A DNA stretch of 64,000 nucleotides. It comes from Marisa cornuarietis. Taxonomy: Eukaryota; Mollusca; Gastropoda; Architaenioglossa; Ampullariidae. Shown piece by piece: positions 42,701 through 57,700 of this stretch. The translations under genes were made by a program, and so were the position numbers. The stretch's first letter is position 1; each line of letters starts with the position of its first letter. The notes under the pieces are model-generated. The model saw only the letters and a list, made by a program, of their open reading frames with translations, did not search any database and was not told the origin of the DNA. The stretch spans positions 372,001-436,000 of the forward strand of contig SMMW01000041.1 in NCBI GenBank assembly GCA_004794655.1, in the 5' to 3' direction.

Positions 42701-45700
42701 TCAGTGCTCGACCTGCACCAAGGCTGGGAACGTGCGCATACGCAGACGCTCGACCTCTGCCCTCAGAACAGCGACCTCCTGGGCCTGTGCTTTGGCCAGG
42801 TCCACCAACTTGCGGCGCTGAATGATGTCCCGGTACCGCTTCTCTTGCCCTGTGTCCTGACGCCGTTCCGCTGCATAGAAAGAAGCACGACATAAACAAC
42901 AACAAGAAAGAAAGAAGATTGTGCGCATTTCCCCATCAAACGGCAGGCTCGATGCACTTTACACAGACACGAATAACTAACGCATGCGCGCGCTCACAGT
43001 CCAGGAACCACAACAGAGTACCCCACCCCACCCCCACCTAAAAATGTAAGTAAAAGACATGAATTGCAGAGTTATTTTGGTTATCCTGATGAAGCTTCAC
43101 ACCAGGAAAAATTAGACTGATGTAAGCAGCCAATCAACAAGCAGGACTATGTGATGGCTTTCACCTCCACACGCACGCCATCTCCCTACGGGCACCCCCT
43201 TAGACGCGGTGTCCTCTCCTTTATGAACTCTGCCAAACTCGTGTGCGTCACAGGCCTAGTGAATGTCTGCAGCGAGATTGAGATTGACAGAAGGGCCTAA
43301 CATCGTGCAGTAATGCCTAGCAGTCTCTACCAGTAACGTCTAGCAATCTCTATCGGCACCATATCAGTATAGTATCTCTACCGGTATCGTACAGCATGAG
43401 AGGCGAAAAAACATTGACGGAACAGACGTGGCACGACTAAAGCAAGCATCTTGGTGACTTTGAGGAATGCATTTGCCAGTATCTGTTCTTTGCGGATCTG
43501 CGCAGGAACCAAAGAGTCCTCGGCGTTACTAAACAGACACGTTCCTATTTGTGTGATACTGTATATGCCACATTTGCATGTCAGAACTGATCTGACCAAG
43601 CAGAAGGGAAACGCATCATGTGTATAGCTGCGTTCTGCCAGAGGGCGCATGTGCCCCACATATGATCAGTTTCAAACCCTAAACCCTACGACCTACAGCG
43701 TGCTGCTTCCCCACGCGTCAGTGAACCCACCGTTGACTTCGTCGATGTGCCGTCGCTCGTTGACGCAGACGTTGAGTTCCTCCAGCTCTTTGTCCAGGGA
43801 TGCGTTGTAGGTCTTCCTGCGCTTCAGGAAGGATTGTAGCTCCCCCTTGGCGTGCTCCTTATCCTGCACGTTCTTCTCGTGGTGCTGCAGCAGGCCAGGA
43901 CAGCATAACTAATAGCCTCTCACAGCCCCACCCTCTCCTGTACCTCCTCATCCTTCCTTGCTTTGACCCAGTATGCCCAAGTTATTAATATACTTTATTA
44001 AACTTCGTCAAACGTTCGTTCACAGCTGTCCGGTTAACAACGGTATTTTAGTAAATCAATATTTACATCAAAAACTTTGCCAGTTCGGTCAAACGTGGGT
44101 CCAATATTTGTCCGGTTAAGAACGGGCTTTTATAAAATCAATTTTATCACCCTCCCATTCCTACACAGGCTTATCATCTGTAACAAATGCCCTTAATTTT
44201 CAGTTCAGTGTTAAGGTTATGATTATGGATCTAATTATTATTATAACAACGCATTTTAATAGTTACCGTGTAAATGCTTGATATTGAAAAAGCATTTTTC
44301 CAATGACACCAAAAGGGCTGATAACTATTAAAACCCTCACCGATATTGGAGCTGTAAACGACTGACATCTTGAAGTCGGACAGCAAGGCATAGTTTGACG
44401 ATGTCATGAAACCTTCAAGTGCATGTTCACACACGGGATGAAACACACACACACACACACACTCTTTTCTCTCTCTCTCTCACTATATTCCCCTGTCCCC
44501 TCTCTCTCCAAACGAACATGTAAGTTTATTACTCACCTTCTTTTGCATCAAAATAGTTTGCTCAAGAGTGGTGATTTCGCTGGCTTTCTTGGCATCGTAA
44601 TCACTTTCACTTAGGAACTGAAACAATGAAATGACGACATGATTGGAGCAGACAGCAACAGGCTAACCCTTCCGTTCATCTGTCTGTATTCTTCTTGAAA
44701 CAGTACCACTGAAGTAAGAGATAGTGATTGTAAAGGTATGTCAAAAGCTGGTCTCAAAACATAATTGTGTTCAATGTTCATATCTGCTCACCGCCTGAAT
44801 CTCTCGGGTGACCTTCATGAACATGATGTCCTTCATCTTGTTTTCCAAGTCTTCCATTTGCATTGACATTTTCTTGTGTTCCCTGTAAGACAAGCAGAAC
44901 ATTTTTCTCGGTTAGCTATCTGTTGTGTCTTAACACAAATGTAAGCATCACTCACTTTAAGATGTTTGTAAACTTTATCAACCTTACAGACTTTGCAATA
45001 AGTTCTATGCACAGCATCAAGCAGAGCTGGCATCCCTTATGTTAAAGGTTCACTTACTATTTGTACAACATTAATATTTTTTCAAATCATTGCTTAAGAG
45101 TCAAACTCAACATTTACTGCATACCATTCAAGCTGAATAATGCCTTTCCTGAAATCTTTGCTTTCCATCATACTGGCAATTTTGCTTTCTCCCAAGTGCT
45201 GTTGACAAGTAAACGAAAAAAAAATAGGTAGGAGACAGAGGACAGTGACATTACTAGATAACAAACACCATGTCACAATTGTTGAGATATATAACATGCT
45301 CAGAAATGGATAGCTTTTCTTCTTTGACTGTACCAGATGACGTGACCATAAGAGATAAAGGGTTACGCTAGCTCTTTAACTATCCAAAAAGTTGTCTCCC
45401 TTGATTGTGAGTTAGCACGTGCCTGGCGTGCAGAGTACTCCACTAGTCAGGTGAGCAAGCGCCCTCAAACGCAAGGCCAACACCTCAGTTTTTTCGATGG
45501 TTTCTGTGGTGTTCACTATAGCCCCTGCACAAACTGAGCGATGCACCTGGTAAGCGCAGAGACTACCACAGTAAAGAGCTAGTGTAAAGTGTAAGTGTGT
45601 AACCCTTTATCTCCTAAGGTCATGTCATCTAGTAAGTCTCAAAGAAAGAGAATTTACTCTCAAAATTTCATTTTTTTCTTTTTTCCTTCCCACCCCTGCC

Positions 45701-48700
45701 GCACCACCCTGGGTGGGTAGTTTATGTGCTGTATTCCATTATTTGTTTTTCTACCCAAATATATACAACTGAAATCCTAAAACAACCTTAATTGTAGCAT
45801 TGAGATCCTCGACCACAGAGCGGTGAATGAGGACGCTATCGTGGTAGTCATGGATAAACTGGCCTGCATCCACCTCCACCTGCCCTTGCTTCAGCAGTAG
45901 CTGGACTTCCAGGTCAAGTATAAAGTGCAGCTGGTCATCCTTCAGCCTAAAAGACAAACAGCATCTTTAAAAGCATAAAGGAAATGTTGGTTCCAGAGAT
46001 ACATTTTCATAGATTAAAAATAGAAAACAAAAAGGAAATGAACTATTGGTTCAGGTTTTGAAAATTACTATTTTGTTAATGAACTATAAAACCAATCATC
46101 TAAAAATTATTCTGCACTCAGGCTAGCTTTTAAAGACAAGGATTTAGAGAATCATACAGTTGTCATGTATCAATAAGGCTATCTCAATATTCTGAATGCC
46201 TCAAGAAACGTTCCTTATCTGACTGACAGTTTCTAGGAAAAGGCCAAAGTGTTCCGCAGATGGACAGAAGATACAAGCAGACAGGAAATAATCAAAAGGA
46301 ATGACTTCATTAACACACACCATTCAGTCCCCATGTAAATTCTCAGGACTCACTTTGCTGACTGAATACCAATGGTATCAATCTCATTTTTCAGAGCCTC
46401 ATCTTCCTCTACACGTTTCTGAAGGAAGGCTTGCATCTCTGCCAGTACTAAAGCCTTCTTCTTTATCTGCACACACACACATTTCAAATGTTAGTCATTT
46501 GTCATATGCTTTAGATTTATGCATTGTAGCTCCAGATATCATTTCAAGCGGACACGATATGAATATAAATAAATATATATGTTTAGGTCATAAATATATA
46601 AATGCTAAAGTCATAATTATCATACAGAGGATACCCAACAAATATTCACCATATTTTCACTCTCAATCTTGGCACGTCGGTAGTTACACAGGCGTTGCCA
46701 CACTGTGGGATCAAGTCCTTCAGGCATGTTAGATGGCTTATCAAGCTCATCCAAAGCTGCCTCAAGATGAAGTTTGGCTTGGGCATTTTGCTGGGCAGAA
46801 GATGGACGCTCTGCAAATGGGTTGGCTGATCTTAAATCCGTAGATGTGTCTGGACCCTTAAACTTCAGTCCTCTGTGACAAACAAGCATTATAACTGACA
46901 TGGCTCCGTATTTCCAATTTACATGAAATCACTCCATCAAATTAATTTTAATACCAGTACAATCCCACATAAATTGCAAACAACTTTTTTCTTTTTTTTT
47001 TAAATTTCTGTAAGGTTTTTCCTTCCATATCATGCTTACCTTGGTCTCTTTCGAAAGAGTCGGTAAAGATGATCAACCATAACAGCTGACACATCACTAA
47101 ACTCTCTTTTGAATGCTTTGTCCATAACCTTGTCCTCCGCAACTAGAATGTCATAATGATTTCGGAATTCATCTACATTAATGCGAGCTTCCACCACAGC
47201 TTCAGAGGCAAGTTGCTGCAAGTGAAATTCCAAAATAAGAACACAGTGTAGTAGAAAATGGGATGAAATGCAGTATTTCAAAAATCTTGATCTCAAATTA
47301 GTAATGCTACAATCTGTAAGCCTGGATGGCGCTTGTAGGAAGAGTCTCAACACAAACATAAATATAACCCCTTATAAACACTTTAGAATTTTAAAAGAGC
47401 TCACCTAAATGGCATTCCATCACAAAAGTAGAATTCTGTTTCTTTCTCAAATGTAAAATGTAATTGTAACAGGGTGGGACAAGGGTAGCTTGCCCGGTCT
47501 CACCACAATAATCAACACAACACTGTCGTGGGTTCAGGTTTTACTTGTACGCCAGAGGATAGGTCTGACTAAAGCGAAAGCATGTACATCAGATACACGT
47601 TCTCTCAACTGCTTGGTGGGGCGATGCTCCCACCTCTGCTGCTCTGCGCTCTCCTTCCAACTCCCTTGCACCCGCACGCCAATAGCGGTACACACGTCTC
47701 AATGTGTGTGCAATGCGTGTCCTACTCCATACTACTATATAATGTAGGTGTGATGTTTAAGCTTATTAAACAAATCAGATCAGCCTAAAATCCCTTTACC
47801 GGTGCCTTCTTCCTTAATTTGCGGTTGATTTGTGATATGAATCACTGACACCATGAGATGAGACTGCCATGTTACTAAAAAAAATAATGAAGTATGTGGA
47901 CACTTGCACAATCCCACTCCCTTACGCTGTCTAAAAGTCATGAAGCATCATTCAGTTCATAATAATATGCCTTAGTTTTGACTTTCTTTTTACCAAGGAA
48001 GTCTCCTCTTTATGCCTACAGGTTTTGCTGAAGGAATCACAGAATGCTAACTTGTCAATTCCTCTACATGACCCATGTTGGAAACTCCCACTTGAGTGGA
48101 CAGTGGCACAACACTGCATGGTTCATGACATCTTGGGATAATGAAGTGGGATCAGTTGCTGAGAAAGAATTCGGAATTGCTTGCCAATGGCTTTAACTTA
48201 ATAGCATGCAGCATTTACCCTCAGCTCTCTCTTGTGGTTCAGTCTGTAGTTAAGTTCCCGTTCTCGTGTGTCCAGCTCCTCTTCTATCAGCAAGGAACGT
48301 CGAAGACGCAGTATCTTCAGCTCCTCCTGTAGATGAAGATGATAAGGAACATGAAGTTTGTATCTTTAATTTATGATTGCCACATACTCATGGACTTTAA
48401 CCGCGATTATCTTTCAGTGATAGTTCACAGAAATTTTCTCATCTTTACTTAGAAGATAACCATCATGACATAACTGTTCTTTACCTGATAGATAACCATC
48501 ATAACTTTGATTTTCTTCAAGAAAAGCTGATTGAGGGTCTCATCAAAGGTGACCATTCCTTCCTTAATCTGGGCTTGCAGCTTGCGTAGCTCTGTTTCCA
48601 GTTGCTGAAGGACATCAAACAAAAAATGTTGAAGCATCTCATGAAATCTCATCAACACATATAAAATTACGAATAATTCATCAAAGACTCAAAAGGCAAA

Positions 48701-51700
48701 ATAAAACGCCCTGTCTAGTGCAGCTCCAAATCCCTTACAAACTGTGCATGCTGACTGTTATACACACTTCAAGTTTGCACACATACATATACATCTTACA
48801 ACCTGTGAATTCAAGAAACAGATAGTTGTAAAATCTCGTGGGCTTAGTGTGGGTGTGTAATAGATGGAAAAAAATTCTCAGAATCTTCCAACCTATTCCC
48901 TGAAACAATGAACAGGAATGGGCTGATTGGCTTGAGGGCTTTAGGAGCCACAACTACCCAATGGTCTGGCTGCAAGGATTTTACTTTAGCATGCATGGAG
49001 CCAATCAGTCTGGTTACAGAAAGTTCTGGTTCTGCATGACCTAGATGGTTCTCTTTGAAGCTTGTTGAGCCCCAAACTGTCTTCTTCTGTTTGTCTTGGA
49101 TAGGAATGTTGGATAGCAATTGGCTGCACCAGATTTCTCGCCTGTAGCAGAATCTGTAGTCTTTTCACTTTGTGCTTAGCAGAAGCAACTTTGAAGAAGA
49201 CCTTATCCTCTTTAAATGCCATGTAACAGCTCTCATTTTTCACTCAGAATATAAAAGTTCTAACACAGTATGCAATTATGAATAGTGATTTTTGCATACC
49301 TTTCGGAACTTTTCCCGCTCTTCATTGAGTTCCTTACATCGACGTTCATAGTCTTTAACCAGCTTCTGTTCTTCCTCCGTCCATTCTGTGCTCTCTTTCT
49401 GCTGCATGAACAGCGGGACTGGGATGTCCTGATGACCAACAACAACATTTTTGTGGACATGGGGATCTTTTATAGTAAATATCTGGAAAACATCTTTTTG
49501 CATGGCAGCAGGTAGGTTGGCTGACAGCACATGTCGACTATGTGTGCATGCATGTGTATTTATATAAATGAATGCTTGCATGGACTTCAGAAAAAGCTAT
49601 AAAAGCAATGTGTGTAGCATAATAAAAGGCACAAGTGTAGCAGAATAAAAACCTTACATGTAGCAGAATGTGTGTCGCAGAATAAACACCATGCATGTAG
49701 TAGGATAAATGGAGTTGGTCTTTTGTTCTCTTTCTGTTTTTGCCTCTCTTCTCCTTATTCCCTGCCTGTCTTTGCTTTCTCTCCCCCTCCATGAACAGCT
49801 ACATCAGCATCACTAACCTTCTTGAGTTCATCCTCTTTCCTAATTTCCAAGACTCCACCCATCATCATGTCCAAGGCACGTTCCCGCTGGTTGTCCCCCT
49901 TTTCCCTCAGACGCCGCTCTTCTTCTAGTTTTTGCTGCTCCTCTAGTTTTTTACGCTGCTCAGGAGTGAGGAACCTTTCCACAGTAACCTGCAGCAGTGA
50001 CAGATCACAAGTACACACCCCAAAATCTTGCACTTTTTTGTGGTCCTTGAATAGTTTCTTCATATTGTAAACCTGAACAAGTCTGTCGCTGGGTTTGTTT
50101 CTCTTCAAATACATTAGTCTGTTAGCTTGTGTTCAATTACTCTGCAAGTGTGTATTTCTGGATGCATATGCACAGGCATGGATGTGTCTGTAGATTCATA
50201 AGCATATATGTGCTTTTGAAAACATGCAAAATTCTCAACATTTGTATTCACTTTTGGAGCATTTATTAACAGCAGTCAATGATTATGTCACAGTCTCTAG
50301 AAAGTGGTGCTTCAATCAGACCACAGCTGCTAGCTTAGAGAAAAATCTTAAGTGTGAATTAACACTTACTTCACTGTCATCTACCGTCAGCAGCTGTTCT
50401 GGGCGCTCCATGACACTCATTTCTGGATCTATGACAGGCTCAATCAAGTCCAGGTCACTTAAAATTTTCATGATGCGCTTGTTCTTTTCACGCATTTTTG
50501 ATATCTCTTGTTCTTTCTTAAGGAAAATATCATCAAAATCCCTGTTGAAGATCACCTTAATGCGATGGATGGCATCCTGTTTGGCATCAAATAAAGTCAT
50601 TGATGTTTTCTCTCAGTGCACTATATTGCCACAAACAACACTCTGAAACTAACATTTACCAAAAAAGAACAAAAGTTAACAATAGTGAGTAAATGAAAAA
50701 TAGCTCTAAGCTCACTATTTCAGATCTCAAAATAGGTAATAAGTATTATGTGGCTATAAAACATTTTTATATGTGTGATATGATAGAAAGCATATTTAGT
50801 CCACACAATGCTCGTCCTTCTTAACCCCGCCCCCTTCCCTCTTGCTACTTTACCCATCTTTCTTGCAGAATCACAATATTTTTCTGTTCCTGTTACTTGA
50901 TGCCTTTTAATGTTTTCTGTTTCGTCAGTACTGTCGTTTTCTTTCGTCCCCTTTGTTCTGTGTCTACTTAGTCCACGTCTCTTCCTCGTTTTAAGCGCTA
51001 AGAGCATGCTCTCTATGAGTGTGAATATGCGCTATAAAAATCTTCACTATTATTATTATTATTATATGTATTACCTATTTTGAGATATAAAACATAAATG
51101 TCCCACATTAAAGCCACACAATACATAAAAATATAACAATAACTTAAGAGTTGTAAATAAACGTCAAAATAGAAGTTAGCATTTTTTTTTTGGCAATAGA
51201 GTAATAGCCCTAATGTTTCTTCTTTGATAAAGAGATCCGACAGCAAGAAAAGAAACATGCCTAACCTCAAGAAGAACAATTTGATTCTGCTTTTGGTGGC
51301 GCAGATGTAGATCAAACTGACTGTAAAAAAGCTCACTGCCACCCCCATAGCTGGCACCTGCATCAGAGGCAAAAGCTGAGCAGATATAACATGAAGTTCA
51401 CTGATCACACTAATTTTGTACCTTTGTGAAAAGAAACTTGTTTTTAAATGTTTCTTACAAATAAAACAGAATAAGGTCATATCCCTGTGTATGTGGCAGT
51501 AATTGAAAACTAGGCAAATCCACACCATTTGTCTGAACTTTACCAAACTTAAGAGGAAAGGGGATAACCAATTAATGGTTAGAGCACTGACGTCCAAACT
51601 GAGAGGTGCGGCAGTTTGAAATCGGTGTGGCACAGCAAACTTCTCCCAGTTGACCTAGCTGTAGGAAATGAAGAATGGGTACTTGGCCCAGGATGGTTGG

Positions 51701-54700
51701 AGAAGATAAGGCAGTGAGGGACAGGAGATGGTCACTGCCCTCAGATAAAGCTGGCCTTAAGAAAAAGTGAGGTTTCTAACACCTCACTTCCTAATGACCT
51801 AATAAAAGGATCAGCGGGTAACCTTTACCTTTACCCCCAAATCTGCAAGGATATTCCTGGCATCTATGGTGTGGTCATAGACTGTGTTTGCTTGGTACAA
51901 GCTGCACCAGAGTATGTTTATTTTCTTCATTGAAAGATGTTACTGGTGGTTCAAATAAAAAAAAATACTATGCAGAAAAAAATGTTGACATATCTATTAT
52001 GCAGCACATGTTTTTACTATGTTATAATTTGTGAAGATATCCTATTTGACAGCTTCTTTTCGTTCTTTTTTTCATTCCAGGGATCAAATGGCTGTTTTCT
52101 ATGTTTTCAGTGGTGCCCCAAAGTTTTTCTTCCAGTGTGGCTCCCTGTTGTCCCTGAATATGTAATGGGATCTGGGGGCCCATTTCACATGGGCAGTTTT
52201 CAGCGTATGACAGCCCCTGGCACCACATGTGTTGACTACATTGCTGCTGAAGGAACTTTAAGTGTTTGCAAAAAAGTCATAACTAAGTTTAAAAGCAGTA
52301 CGTATGACTGGTGTCCAGACCTCAGTCAACGCTTTAGATTTTTGTTATGTTCTTGTTACAACCCAACATTCCACATCAACAGAAAACACTGGTACTGGAA
52401 GTTGTGACTTGTTTTCTCCAAGTTCCTCTCTGCTGACATCTCTCCCCACACTTTGCCCTCCTCTTTTATACCTACCCGGAGAGCTGTTATGCCATGAGTG
52501 CCCCATGGTATCAGAAGGCAGTGCTGATTGACCCCGCAGCTCCTGCCATCCCTTCTGAACGCAAACTTGCATGCCATTCAGCACTGCCAACTAATCGTCC
52601 TTCAGATGACGTTTAAGCCAGCCTCTAACATATGCCGAAATAACAAATTTTTAAAATACCCATAAACAAAAACTCACCTAAGCCCCCTGTGATACAGGGC
52701 TGCTCTTTTGATCCTCCATCCTCTTCTCCTTCATTTTCTTCTTCCTGTGGAGGGAAATGTGCACTGGATATAGTTATCAACATGACTGTGGACCTCAATG
52801 GTTTAAGCTAGTTTTCTAACATTTTGGTCACCGGGGAAAGAGCTGTTAAAGAAACATTTTTTTCACGGCCAGCTTTTTTGGTAAGGATGGTGCCCATCAC
52901 CCTTTCCTTGCTTCTCCCTTTACCAACCCTCTATGTAACAGGGGAGACATGGGGAAGTTATCCAGTCTCTCAATTCTCTCCACAAGTCAACACTGTCATG
53001 GGTCTACCTCTTTAATCTTGTGCTGGCTGCTGATTCCTGCAAGGGCAAAGCATATACACACTGTACAGACTTCTATCAGGCTACTCAAAGGGGTGCAGCT
53101 CCCACCTCTAACCTCTCTCTCTCTGACTGACAAACCTGTCAGTTCCACTCCATCCTTTATCCTCAGCTACCTTCCCTTGTTGCCATGTGGTCCCCCACCC
53201 ATCTCCCTCTCTCCAGGTAGGCCACAGGGTCGCCGGACATTGACGCCTTCCCCATTGTGCCGCCCCCCGGTCTGCATATGTGTGCCAGTCTGTGTGCGTG
53301 TATTTTACCAGCTACTTTCTACCACAGCTACAATATTGTACACACTCATCAGGTCTAGTGGAGTACAATGCACCAGATGGGAGTCAAACTAGTCAAAGTG
53401 TACCCCTCTGGCTGTGGATGACTGTGTTCTAACCACATGACCATCCATCTTCTCATTTGAGCTGCAGTAAGGCCCTCAAAAGTAATTCCTTCACTTCAAA
53501 ACACAAGACTTTTAAACAAATGCTCAGGTGGTTTTTTGAGACAAGAGTTGCATTAAGTTTTAAGTTATCTTCAATCTGTATTTTGACAAAGAAGTGTAAG
53601 TGTTCACTTTATGACAATTTCTGACAGTGACATGATCAAGGTAAAATAAAGAGAATACTTAGCAAAACACAAAGATGATGTGTGATCTTACCCCCACGTA
53701 TGAAGGCCTTGTACCCATTTCCACCTCAGTCTTCCTAATCTGCAATAAAAGCATTCAGTTTTTCTGAATTTCTAAGCAAACAAAAAAAACCTGTATTAAA
53801 AACATAATGGCTTCTACAATGCAAATCACAATGTTGTGACAATTTTGTAATCAATGTAAGCTCAAACTGCCAGCCAGTGAAGCTCACAAAGGTAATTAGC
53901 ATGGTCTGCTTTCCCTCTACAAATGTTTGCACTTACATTTATTTATTTATTTACCCTATGTTGTTTTATTTCACCTTGCTGTTGTAGCCTCCCTAGTCAC
54001 TTTGGTGAGGTAATAACCAGCATAGGTCACGAGAAAAATTATCACTCATTGTGACAGGATAAGTATGGTACCTTTTCCTCTGTGGGCCTTTGGGGAGGGG
54101 GGAATATAAAATAAGGGTAATAGAAAATAATAAAAGATAACTGTTAAGTACATAAAGCAGGACAAAATCCCTCTAGCTTAAGGCTGGTGCATGAGATCCC
54201 ATGCTATCCAATTTAGGTTTAATACTCTTCGAACCAAAAGGTCGAGTTACATTAAACATGTTATGTTTTCTGTAGTATGTTTAATGCAGAATGAGCATTC
54301 TTCTGAATGGATACCTGCATATTATAAATGGACATTATCATCGTCTGTTCAAGGAGAAAGCAAAGTCATTGCCTCCTGAAGGATTTATTTTGGATGAAAG
54401 TGCAATGAGATATTTTATTCTGAGGTATTTTTCTAAGTTCTTTCAGAACTGCTCATTGTGTGGTGTGGAGAAGACGTTTCAGAAATGGTGAATTATAAAA
54501 TTAAGGTGAACATAGGTATTAGTATAGTAGTATGGGGTAGGACATGCATTGCACACACACACACACACACGGATAAAGAGGTAGGTGACATATGGGCCGG
54601 TTATGTAAGGAAGACCACCGAGTGTTGCCTAGGGGTAGACCGATAATTGGAAGACCGGTACACTTAGCCCGGAATATAGCTACAGACTTGTCGTCAGTGC

Positions 54701-57700
54701 TGAGCAATGAAGCCAGACGAGCATTGCGACAGGGTCGTGCTGGGGGTGGTCAACTTTGTCAGGAACCTGACCAGGTGCCCGAAGAAAGGAGACAAGGAAA
54801 GAGGCTTTTCACTCCCAACCCTCGAAGGAAAGAGACGTGTGTACCGCCAGTGGTGTGCGGGTGCAAGGGAGTTGGAAGGAGAGTGCAGAGGTGGGAGCAT
54901 TGCCCCACCAAGCAGTTGAGAGAACGTGTATCTGATGTACATGCTTTTGCTTTAGTCAGAACTATCCTCTGGCCTACAAGTAAAGCCTGAACCCACGACA
55001 GTGTTGTGTTGATTATTGTGGTGAGACTGGGCAAGCTATCCTCGTCCCACCCTGTTACATTAGGTAAGATCCCACTGAGCAAGAAGGAACAGAGCTGAGC
55101 AGATTGAGCAGAGGGACATGGAGATGTGTGCTCTTAATAAACTGCCTACAATGAACTGGGTGATAGGCATAACTGAGTTGAGTTTTTTTTTTTGCATAGG
55201 TTAAAATTAGACCCAGGCACTGAAAGACACTTTACTAAATTTGTTAGACACATTGACTGAAAGATGCATCAACTGCTGTCCCCCTTCCCACCCATAAAAA
55301 AATCAAATTTTTTGCAGTTTTTGTATCACTCAGGTGGATGTTAAAATGTCAGGTTGTTCAAGAAGGTGCATGTGAGGGCAAAAGAAGGGGATGATGGAAA
55401 AGGGAAGGCAATGATATTGTGTGGTTAGGTTGTGAGGGTATTTTGAGCAGCCGTGGTGTTATTAAAACAGTAACCACAAAATGTGACAGTGTTGTTCTTT
55501 ATTCCTAGTAATTGGTTTAATCACCTGGGCTAAATTGAGATTTACTATTTTGCTTTAGAAAAGTAGTGACACAATGGTTGGCATATGGGTCAGATTCTTG
55601 AGAATTTCATGCATGCAAGACACTGGTTTTGTAGAGTGAGAGCTGATAATGTGTGTCAGTGAGGATTTTATGCTTTCTTGTGTACACAGGTTAAAGCTTT
55701 GTGTGTTTACAGGAGTGTTCTTGGATCTATTCTTTTATTTTTTTATTTTTCAGCAACACTATGGAAGTGGGAGAGGTACATTTGAAAAGAAGTTTAGCAA
55801 AATGAGGAAATAATGCTGTTGTCCTGGTAGGAAAACCGCCTCCTTTTCTTCTACAGTTTTTTCTTACTTTTGATAATAATGAGCTATAGGAGAACAGATT
55901 GGCCATTAATATTAAATGATGCCCTAAAACAACACAGTTTAGCCTCTGAAAAATGCCAGGTTGTTTACCGTCAGTTCTTTTATCTCAATCCGACGTCGTG
56001 CTGAAACAGCTTCCAGCTTCTTAAGTGTCTGCGGGCTGCGTTCTTTCAATGGGAAGTTGGCTACCTCCAGATTGGAGTTGAAAGCCTGAATGGTTTGTAA
56101 AAGTTTACTCTTTCCAAGCATATATATTAACACTGTATGCATTATAACCATAAACATGTACACATTCTTGTGTTATAAAGACTTAGAGGTCCTTCTTTTC
56201 TAAAGTAAGAGAAACATTCAATTCAGTACTGTATTCTGACTGGTGCCTTTCAAATACAGAGCATGTCAGCAGAGCTCATGCCAGAAGCATAGATGTAGCA
56301 CATAACCTATTGGTATATAATACAGTAACATTTTAAACAAGCTTTCAGAAAGAGGTTATGGTTGTAAAAGAAACACCTATTTGCAGGTGAACTAAAATGT
56401 CATCGCAAAAGACCCAACAACCTCAAATAATATAGGTAAGAAGACGAATCAGGAAATTACCTGAAGTGACCTGCCCTTGACCTTCATATCATCCCAGCAT
56501 TCTTTCTTGATCACTTCCCTAAGGTAAAGCTTGGCCAGATTGTCAAACTGAATCTCTTCTCGCACCTGTAAAGCATAAGAACTCTAAGAAAGGATAACAC
56601 AGACCTGGTTATCCTGTAACTGAACTACACTGCTAAAAAAAAAATGAAAAGGCCATCTTCATATTATCTACATTTTTATTAATCGTTTGTACCAGCCGTG
56701 AGCAATTCTTTGAAAATCTTTTTTTAGTGAATTTGCTGTGTGGGTGAACAGTCAACGTGAATTTGATGACAATCCAGTTTGATCTTGTGCATGCTCAGCA
56801 TTGCAGTCAAGCAAGAAAGGTCACTGGACCCACACAAAATGTGTGCAATTGCAACATATTCATGACAAGGGAGAATTGAACAGTAGCAATTATGCAGTGT
56901 ATGTAAAAGCCTTGTCCACTGTCAACAAAACTCAATAATTTCAGAGCCATGGTAGAATTTATTGCCAGTTTCAAAGCACTTTTTAATCATGCCTCACAGA
57001 CGACGATTAAGTATTGTCAACTAAGGGAGGCTTAGCGACTGCAACAAATGGCGAGGAATAACTCTCCTGTCCGTCCCGAGCAAGATCATGACAAAGATCA
57101 TCATTCGACGAATCTCAGAGGCAACGGACGCACAACTTAGAGAAGAACAGGCTGGTTTTCGTAGAGGAAGAGGATGCACCGATCAGATATTTGCACTACG
57201 CAACATCATTGAACAGTGTACAGAGTGGCAGAGACAGCTCTACATTAACTTCGTGGATTTCCAGAAGGCATTTGACAGCATCCACAGAGAAAGCCTTTGG
57301 CGCATCCTGAGAGCGTACAGAATACCAATGGAAATTGTGCTGCTGATCAAAAGCTTCTATACGAACTTTTCATGCTGCGTTGGTAACAGTGACATCTGCT
57401 TTGAGGTCGGGACTGGAGTGAGACAAGGCTGCGTGATGTCTTCCCTACTCTTTAACCTTGTCATTGACTGGGTAATGCGCCAAACAACGGAAGATGAACC
57501 AAGGGGCATAAGATGGACACTCTCCAAGAACTTAGAAGACCTAGACTTTGCCGACGACCTAGCCTTGCTGTCACACACCCATCGACATATGCAGGAGAAG
57601 ACGACTCGCCTGAACACCTTTGCAAAGCAGGTCGGACTGCACATCAGCCGGACAAAGACAAAAGTGATGACCCTCAACACCACCAATGCAACACCGATCA

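Noticed and set aside
48986..49243. Minus ORF between CFAP44 exons at 49300 and 48604 as an extra exon
   Set aside because: The flanking exons join in phase 0 to a continuous coiled coil; this ORF lacks fitting splice sites and coil character.
51937..52407. 156-codon plus-strand ORF in a CFAP44 intron
   Set aside because: It has no recognisable domain, and the CFAP44 exons on either side already join in phase. Probably chance or an unclassified repeat.
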